A DNA stretch of 6,306 bases, from positions 1 to 6,306 of the forward strand of contig JAICJK010000165.1 of NCBI GenBank assembly GCA_025928415.1. Direction: 5' to 3'. Both the position numbers and the translations under genes were made by a program. The stretch is from Solirubrobacteraceae bacterium. GTDB lineage: Bacteria > Actinomycetota > Thermoleophilia > Solirubrobacterales > Solirubrobacteraceae. Positions 1 to 6,306 of the stretch are shown here, one piece after another. How positions within the stretch are numbered: the stretch's first letter is position 1; each line of letters opens with the position of its first letter. The notes below the pieces were generated by a model. That model saw only the letters and a list, made by a program, of their open reading frames with translations. It ran no database searches and was not told the DNA's origin.

Positions 1-1
1 C

Positions 2-136
2 GCCGGCGCGCCGCCGCCCCGGCCCGCGGCGTCCCCGCCCCCGCCGCGCCCGGCCAAGCCGATCTCCGGCTTGAGCCTGATCTTCGGCGTGCTGCGCGAC
101 CGCCTCGCCCGCCTGTTCGGCCGCGGCCCGAAGTGA
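2..136 (+). CDS. C-terminal tail of an unrecognised protein (5' end outside window)
   Basis: This is an open frame running from the window edge to TGA at 134-136, giving 44 codons. The first 20 or so residues are almost only Pro, Ala, Gly and Arg, including a run of five prolines, and look like a disordered linker. They are followed at 59-133 by KPISGLSL and then IFGVLRDRLARLFGRGPK, in which Leu/Ile/Phe/Val alternate with Arg in the way of an amphipathic or weakly membrane-associating helix. No family can be assigned from this fragment, and no function is proposed. Its frame is supported by the tight GTGA overlap with the methyltransferase start at 133, a common arrangement in real operons, and by the shift from low-complexity to helix-like sequence before the stop. 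The proline codons also create C-rich runs at 16-51. Confidence 0.6.
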   Translation, partial: AGAPPPRPAASPPPPRPAKPISGLSLIFGVLRDRLARLFGRGPK

Positions 137-885
137 GCCCCGCGCGGGACTGGGACGCGCGCTCCTACGACCGGATCTCCGGGCCGATGGAGGCGCTCGG
201 CCGCGAGGTGCTCGACCGCCTGCAGCTGCGCGGGGACGAGACCGTCCTGGACGCCGGCTGCGGGACCGGCCGCGTCACCGAGGTCCTGCTGGAGCGCCTC
301 CCGGAGGGACGGGTGATCGGCGTCGACGGCTCGCCCGAGATGATCGCCGCCGCCCGCGAGCGCCTCGGCCCGCGGCCGGACCTGCGCGTGGCCGACCTGC
401 TCGAGCTGGAGCTCGTCGAGCCCGTCGACGTCGTGCTCTCGACCGCGACCTTCCACTGGATCGCCGACCACCCGCGGCTGTTCGCCCGCCTGCATGCCGC
501 CCTGCGCCCCGGCGGGGCCCTCGTGGCGCAGTGCGGCGGGGTCGGCAACGTCGCGGCCGTCCACGCCGCCGCGGAGGCCGCCGGCGCCGAGGCGCCCTTC
601 GCCGCGCAGCTCGGCGGCTGGCGGGGGCCGTGGAACTTCTCACCGCCGGACGTGGCCGCCGTGCGCCTGGAGGAGGCGGGGTTCCGCGACGTCCACGCCT
701 GGCTGCAGGAGCGCCCGGTCGTGCCCGAGGAGCCGCTGGAGTACCTGCGCACGATCGTCCTCGGCGCGCACCTCGAGCGCCTGCCGCCCGAGCTCGCCGA
801 GCCGTTCACCGCGGCGGTCGCGGACCGCCTCGGTGACCCGGTCACGATCGACTACGTGCGCCTGAACCTCGACGCCGTGGCCTGA
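133..885 (+). CDS. class I SAM-dependent methyltransferase (trans-aconitate methyltransferase-like)
   Basis: A 250-residue cytosolic protein with a Rossmann-type methyltransferase fold. Motif I, VLDAGCGTGRVTE, lies at residues 38-50 (AdoMet binding). An acidic residue ends strand 2 in VIGVDGSPEMI (61-71, D65). Strand 4 is followed by TFHWIADH (106-113), the pattern of trans-aconitate methyltransferase relatives, and LRPGG is at 124-128. Length is close to that of E. coli Tam (about 252). The C-terminal half, which sets substrate specificity in this family, is divergent, so the substrate is unknown and no gene symbol is given. The GTG at 133 was chosen because the N-terminal WDARSYDRIS segment is typical of these enzymes and would be lost from the ATG at 187. 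The start overlaps the upstream stop by 4 bases and has no Shine-Dalgarno sequence, suggesting translational coupling. The protein has no lysine at all, against about 24 arginines. Confidence 0.9.
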   Translation: MSPARDWDARSYDRISGPMEALGREVLDRLQLRGDETVLDAGCGTGRVTEVLLERLPEGRVIGVDGSPEMIAAARERLGPRPDLRVADLLELELVEPVDVVLSTATFHWIADHPRLFARLHAALRPGGALVAQCGGVGNVAAVHAAAEAAGAEAPFAAQLGGWRGPWNFSPPDVAAVRLEEAGFRDVHAWLQERPVVPEEPLEYLRTIVLGAHLERLPPELAEPFTAAVADRLGDPVTIDYVRLNLDAVA

Positions 886-888
886 GCG

Positions 889-908
889 CCCGCCCCGCGC
901 CCGCCCCC
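889..908 (-). other. four-tract G-quadruplex motif upstream of mfd
   Basis: On the + strand there are four C-runs at 889-891, 893-896, 900-902 and 904-908, separated by 1, 3 and 1 bases. The minus strand therefore carries four G-tracts of at least three with very short loops, which is a canonical intramolecular G-quadruplex pattern; the + strand is the matching i-motif. It sits where the -35 region of the mfd promoter would be. Whether it folds or regulates anything is inference; C-rich gaps are common in genomes of this composition. Confidence 0.45.
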
Positions 909-921
909 GCGGGCCCCGGGT

Positions 922-929
922 TCTATCCT
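922..929 (+). promoter_or_regulatory. putative -10 element of the mfd promoter
   Basis: TCTATCCT, containing the TANNNT-type hexamer TATCCT at 924-929, is the only AT-containing patch in the otherwise C/G-rich 59-base gap before mfd. The hexamer ends 15 bases before the ATG at 945, so a start site about 7 bases downstream would leave a leader of roughly 8 bases with no Shine-Dalgarno. There is no recognisable -35 at the expected distance, only C-runs. The same octamer (with C for the second T of the hexamer's first half) precedes the lipoprotein gene. Confidence 0.5.
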
Positions 930-944
930 GGATCCGGCCGCCCC

Positions 945-4330
<3,386 letters not shown>

Positions 4331-4334
<4 letters not shown>

Positions 4335-4362
4335 CGCGGATCTGACACGGACGCTCTACCCT
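4331..4362 (+). promoter_or_regulatory. putative promoter of the PpiC-type lipoprotein gene
   Basis: TTGACG at 4331-4336 resembles a -35 box and TACCCT at 4357-4362 (within TCTACCCT, 4355-4362) a TANNNT-type -10 box. The spacing of 20 bases is longer than the usual 16-19, so the -35 assignment is uncertain; the -10 is the stronger call because the same octamer precedes mfd. The hexamer ends 11 bases before the ATG at 4374 and there is no Shine-Dalgarno, so the transcript would be leaderless or have a leader of a few bases. The TTGACG box overlaps the mfd stop codon. Confidence 0.5.
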
Positions 4363-4373
4363 CGTCGGTACTT

Positions 4374-4445
4374 ATGCCGAAGAACCTCCGTCCCGTCACG
4401 GCGTTCGCTCTCGCCGCGCTGGTGGTCGCCGCCCTCGCTGCGTGC
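4374..4445 (+). other. lipoprotein signal peptide with lipobox LAAC
   Basis: The first 23 codons encode a short basic start (K3, R6), an Ala/Leu/Val core and the lipobox L21-A22-A23, with the lipid-accepting C24 encoded at 4443-4445. Gly-Gly-Asn follows, a normal post-cleavage sequence. In a monoderm actinobacterium this would tether the protein to the outer face of the cytoplasmic membrane after processing by Lgt and LspA. Confidence 0.85.
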
Positions 4446-5552
4446 GGCGGCAACTCGCTCCCCGGCGACAGCGTCGCCCGCGTCAAGGACACCAGCATCA
4501 AGAAGGACTCCTTCAACCACTGGCTCACGGTCGCGGCCCTGTCGTCGGCCAGCCAGACCGATCCGACCGCCGCGGCCAGCGGCAAGCGCCCGAACGTCGC
4601 GATCCCCGACCCGCCCGACTACACCAAGTGCGTCGCCGCGGCCAAGAAGGCCGCGCCGAAGCCCGCCAAGGGCCAGACCGCGCCGTCGGACGCGACCCTC
4701 AAGAAGCAGTGTCAGCAGCAGTACGAGTCGCTGCGCGACCAGGTCATGCAGTTCCTGATCTCCGCGTCGTGGATCAACCAGGAGGCCGCCTCCCGGAACG
4801 TCAAGCTCACCGACGCCGAGGTCAAGAAGCAGTTCGACTCGACGAAGAAGCAGTCGTTCCCCAAGGACGCCGACTACCAGAACTTCCTGAAGTCCTCGGG
4901 CATGACCGAGGCCGACCTGCTCTTCCGCGTGCGGCTGGACTCGCTGTCCAACAAGCTGCGCACGCAGGTCACCAAGGGCAAGGACAACGTCACGCCCGCC
5001 GAGATCTCCGCGTACTACAACAAGAACAAGTCGAAGTTCGCCTCGGCCGAGAAGCGCGACATCCGCCTCGTGCTGACCAAGACGAAGGCCAAGGCCGAGC
5101 AGGCGCGCGCGGCGCTCAAGGGCGGCCAGTCGTTCAAGGCGGTCGCGAAGAAGTTCTCGATCGACCAGAGCTCCAAGGCCAACGGCGGCAAGCTCGCCGG
5201 CGTGCAGAAGGGCCAGCAGGAGCAGGCGCTCGACACGGCGATCTTCGCGGCGAAGAAGGGCGTGCTGACCGGGCCGGTCAAGACGCAGTTCGGCTACTAC
5301 GTCTTCCAGGTCTCGGCGATCACCCCGGCCTCCCAGCAGACGCTCGCGCAGGCCACGCCGACGATCAAGTCGCTGCTGGCCTCCCAGGGTCAGCAGAAGG
5401 CGCTCGACGCGTTCGTCAAGGACTTCCAGAAGAAGTGGAAGGACCGCACGACGTGCCGCGACGGCTACAAGATCTCGGACTGCAAGAACGGCCCGAAGCC
5501 CAAGCCGGCGACGTCCACGACGGCGGCGCCGACCGCCACGACCGGGCAGTAG
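4374..5552 (+). CDS. SurA/PrsA-like lipoprotein with PpiC (parvulin) domain
   Basis: A predicted extracytoplasmic folding factor of 392 residues. The N-terminus is a lipoprotein signal: K3 and R6, a hydrophobic stretch at 7-19, and lipobox LAAC at 21-24 with C24 as the lipidated residue. Next comes a SurA-type N-terminal region (VARVKDTSIKKDSF from about 34), interrupted by a Lys/Ala/Pro-rich insert holding C86 and C113, then a helical segment to about 225. The PpiC domain covers about 226-320, with the family landmarks KKFSID (D264), NGGKL (270-274) and TQFGYYVF (304-311). Both positions normally held by catalytic histidine appear replaced (R231 and Y309), so prolyl isomerase activity is doubtful while chaperone function remains possible. 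After the domain come C361 and C370, likely a disulfide, and a Thr/Ala/Pro tail. There are about 49 Lys and 13 Arg, unlike the Arg-rich neighbours. It probably shares a transcript with mazG, 10 bases downstream. Confidence 0.88.
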   Translation: MPKNLRPVTAFALAALVVAALAACGGNSLPGDSVARVKDTSIKKDSFNHWLTVAALSSASQTDPTAAASGKRPNVAIPDPPDYTKCVAAAKKAAPKPAKGQTAPSDATLKKQCQQQYESLRDQVMQFLISASWINQEAASRNVKLTDAEVKKQFDSTKKQSFPKDADYQNFLKSSGMTEADLLFRVRLDSLSNKLRTQVTKGKDNVTPAEISAYYNKNKSKFASAEKRDIRLVLTKTKAKAEQARAALKGGQSFKAVAKKFSIDQSSKANGGKLAGVQKGQQEQALDTAIFAAKKGVLTGPVKTQFGYYVFQVSAITPASQQTLAQATPTIKSLLASQGQQKALDAFVKDFQKKWKDRTTCRDGYKISDCKNGPKPKPATSTTAAPTATTGQ

Positions 5553-5562
5553 CCGCCTGGCG

Positions 5563-6306
5563 GTGTCCGACCCCGGGCGCGCCGCCGCCGCCCTGCAGGC
5601 CCTCGACGAGCTGACGCGGCGGCTGCGCGTCGAGTGCCCGTGGGACCGCGAGCAGGACGAGCGCTCGATCGTCCCGCACACGGTCGAGGAGGCCTACGAG
5701 CTCGCCGACGCCGCCCACGCCGGCGACGACGCCAAGCTGCTCGACGAGCTGGGGGACGTCCTCTTCCAGGTCCACTTCCTGTCGCTGCTGCTCGAGGAGC
5801 GCGGGGCCGGCTCGCTTCAGGACGTCGCCGAGCACGTGCGGCTGAAGCTGATCCGCCGCCACCCGCACGTCTTCGGCGAGGTCGAGGTCAGCGGCGCGGG
5901 CGAGGTCCTGCGCAACTGGGACCAGATCAAGCAGACCGAGCCGGGCCGGGCGCCCGGGATCTTCGGCGAGGTGCCCGAGAACCTGCCCGGGCCGCTGCAC
6001 GCGCGCAAGGTCCAGCGCCGCGCCGCGAGCTCGGGCTTCGACGTCGACGAGGTGCCCTTCGCGGCGGTCGAGGGCCAGCTCGAGGCGGTTGCGGCCGCCC
6101 AGGGCGACCCGGCCGCGCTGTTCGCCGCCGTCGGCGACCTGCTGTTCGCCGTGGTCAACGTCGCGCGCAAGCTCGACGTCGCTCCGGAGCTCTCGACGCG
6201 GGCGCGCTCGGGTAGTTTCCGCGGCCGGGTCGAGCCCGCGCAGCTGCGCGCGGCCCGGGCCGGGGTGGCGTGGGACGACGCGCCATCGCACCTCAAGCTG
6301 CACTTC
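5563..6306 (+). CDS. mazG: nucleoside triphosphate pyrophosphohydrolase MazG (3' end outside window)
   Basis: A cytosolic, metal-dependent all-alpha NTP pyrophosphohydrolase that converts NTPs or aberrant NTPs to NMP and pyrophosphate. 248 residues are present; E. coli MazG has 263, so only a short tail is missing. The first MazG domain is intact: ECPWDREQ (24-31), EEAYE (42-46), DELGD (61-65) giving the EExxE/ExxD metal site, and RRHPHVF (98-104). RNWDQIKQTE (117-126) and ARKVQRRA (147-154) lead to the second domain. There VEGQLEAV (169-176) and FAAVGDLLF (187-195) replace the usual acidic residues, so the second site looks degenerate. GTG 5563 is the start because it gives an N-terminus matching the family length and no in-frame ATG exists nearby. 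It lies 10 bases after the lipoprotein stop with no Shine-Dalgarno, indicating a shared transcript and probable coupling. Confidence 0.95.
   Translation, partial: MSDPGRAAAALQALDELTRRLRVECPWDREQDERSIVPHTVEEAYELADAAHAGDDAKLLDELGDVLFQVHFLSLLLEERGAGSLQDVAEHVRLKLIRRHPHVFGEVEVSGAGEVLRNWDQIKQTEPGRAPGIFGEVPENLPGPLHARKVQRRAASSGFDVDEVPFAAVEGQLEAVAAAQGDPAALFAAVGDLLFAVVNVARKLDVAPELSTRARSGSFRGRVEPAQLRAARAGVAWDDAPSHLKLHF

Noticed and set aside
16..51. C-run cluster giving another minus-strand G-quadruplex pattern
   Set aside because: The runs follow from consecutive proline codons in the upstream gene and have longer, uneven loops, so no separate function is suggested.
4356..5681. Open frame of about 440 codons on the minus strand, opposite the lipoprotein gene
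   Set aside because: Same cause: stop codons are rare in GC-rich antisense frames. The product is repetitive Arg/Leu/Gly sequence and the + strand gene has clear domain motifs.
6211..6216. TAGTTT-like hexamer in mazG as an internal -10 box
   Set aside because: It is inside coding sequence, lacks the flanking octamer seen before the two ATG genes, and no start codon is near.
5416..6303. Minus-strand open frame across mazG
   Set aside because: The + strand frame gives a recognisable MazG over its whole length; the antisense product matches nothing and runs off with no family features.
6190..6306. Possible frameshift near the MazG C-terminus, because the sequence departs from E. coli MazG
   Set aside because: FRGRVEPAQ still aligns with the KFERRFREVE region and the frame stays open to the window edge, so divergence explains it better.

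Overview
The window reads as a stretch of chromosomal housekeeping DNA from a very GC-rich bacterium (by eye about three quarters G+C, nearly all third codon positions G or C). Gene content, Arg-over-Lys composition of the cytosolic proteins, the style of the Mfd N-terminus and the order mfd / PpiC-type lipoprotein / mazG point to Actinomycetota, most likely the Thermoleophilia (Solirubrobacterales-like). That placement is inference from recognition, not a search result. All genes lie on the + strand and coding density is near complete. No RNA gene, insertion sequence, phage gene, CRISPR array or other sign of horizontal transfer is visible.

Layout: (1) 2-136, the C-terminal tail of an unrecognised protein (Pro/Ala-rich linker plus a short amphipathic segment), whose stop overlaps the next start by 4 bases. 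(2) 133-885, a class I SAM-dependent methyltransferase of the trans-aconitate methyltransferase-like type that contains no lysine. (3) 886-944, a C-rich intergenic gap with a four-tract G-quadruplex motif on the minus strand and a -10-like box just before mfd. (4) 945-4334, a full-length transcription-repair coupling factor Mfd. (5) 4302-4373, an almost perfect hairpin covering the last Mfd codons, followed directly by the promoter region of the next gene. (6) 4374-5552, a lysine-rich lipoprotein with a SurA-type N-terminal region and a parvulin (PpiC) domain that appears to lack both catalytic histidines. (7) 5563 to the window end, MazG, missing only its extreme C-terminus.

The starts fall into two classes. 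The two ATG genes (mfd and the lipoprotein) each have the octamer TCTAYCCT 11-15 bases before the ATG and no Shine-Dalgarno sequence, which fits leaderless or very short-leader transcripts. The two GTG genes (methyltransferase and mazG) overlap or nearly touch the upstream stop and look translationally coupled. This suggests three transcription units: [tail gene - methyltransferase], [mfd], and [lipoprotein - mazG - ...]. Mfd acts at stalled RNA polymerase, MazG hydrolyses unwanted NTPs in the cytosol, and the lipoprotein acts outside the membrane, so the shared theme is general maintenance rather than one pathway.

I did not find a new defence or mobile system. The points most worth checking are the hairpin/promoter junction at the end of mfd, the shared -10 octamer with absent leaders, the degenerate active sites of the PpiC domain and of the MazG C-terminal domain, and the extreme lysine contrast between neighbouring genes.
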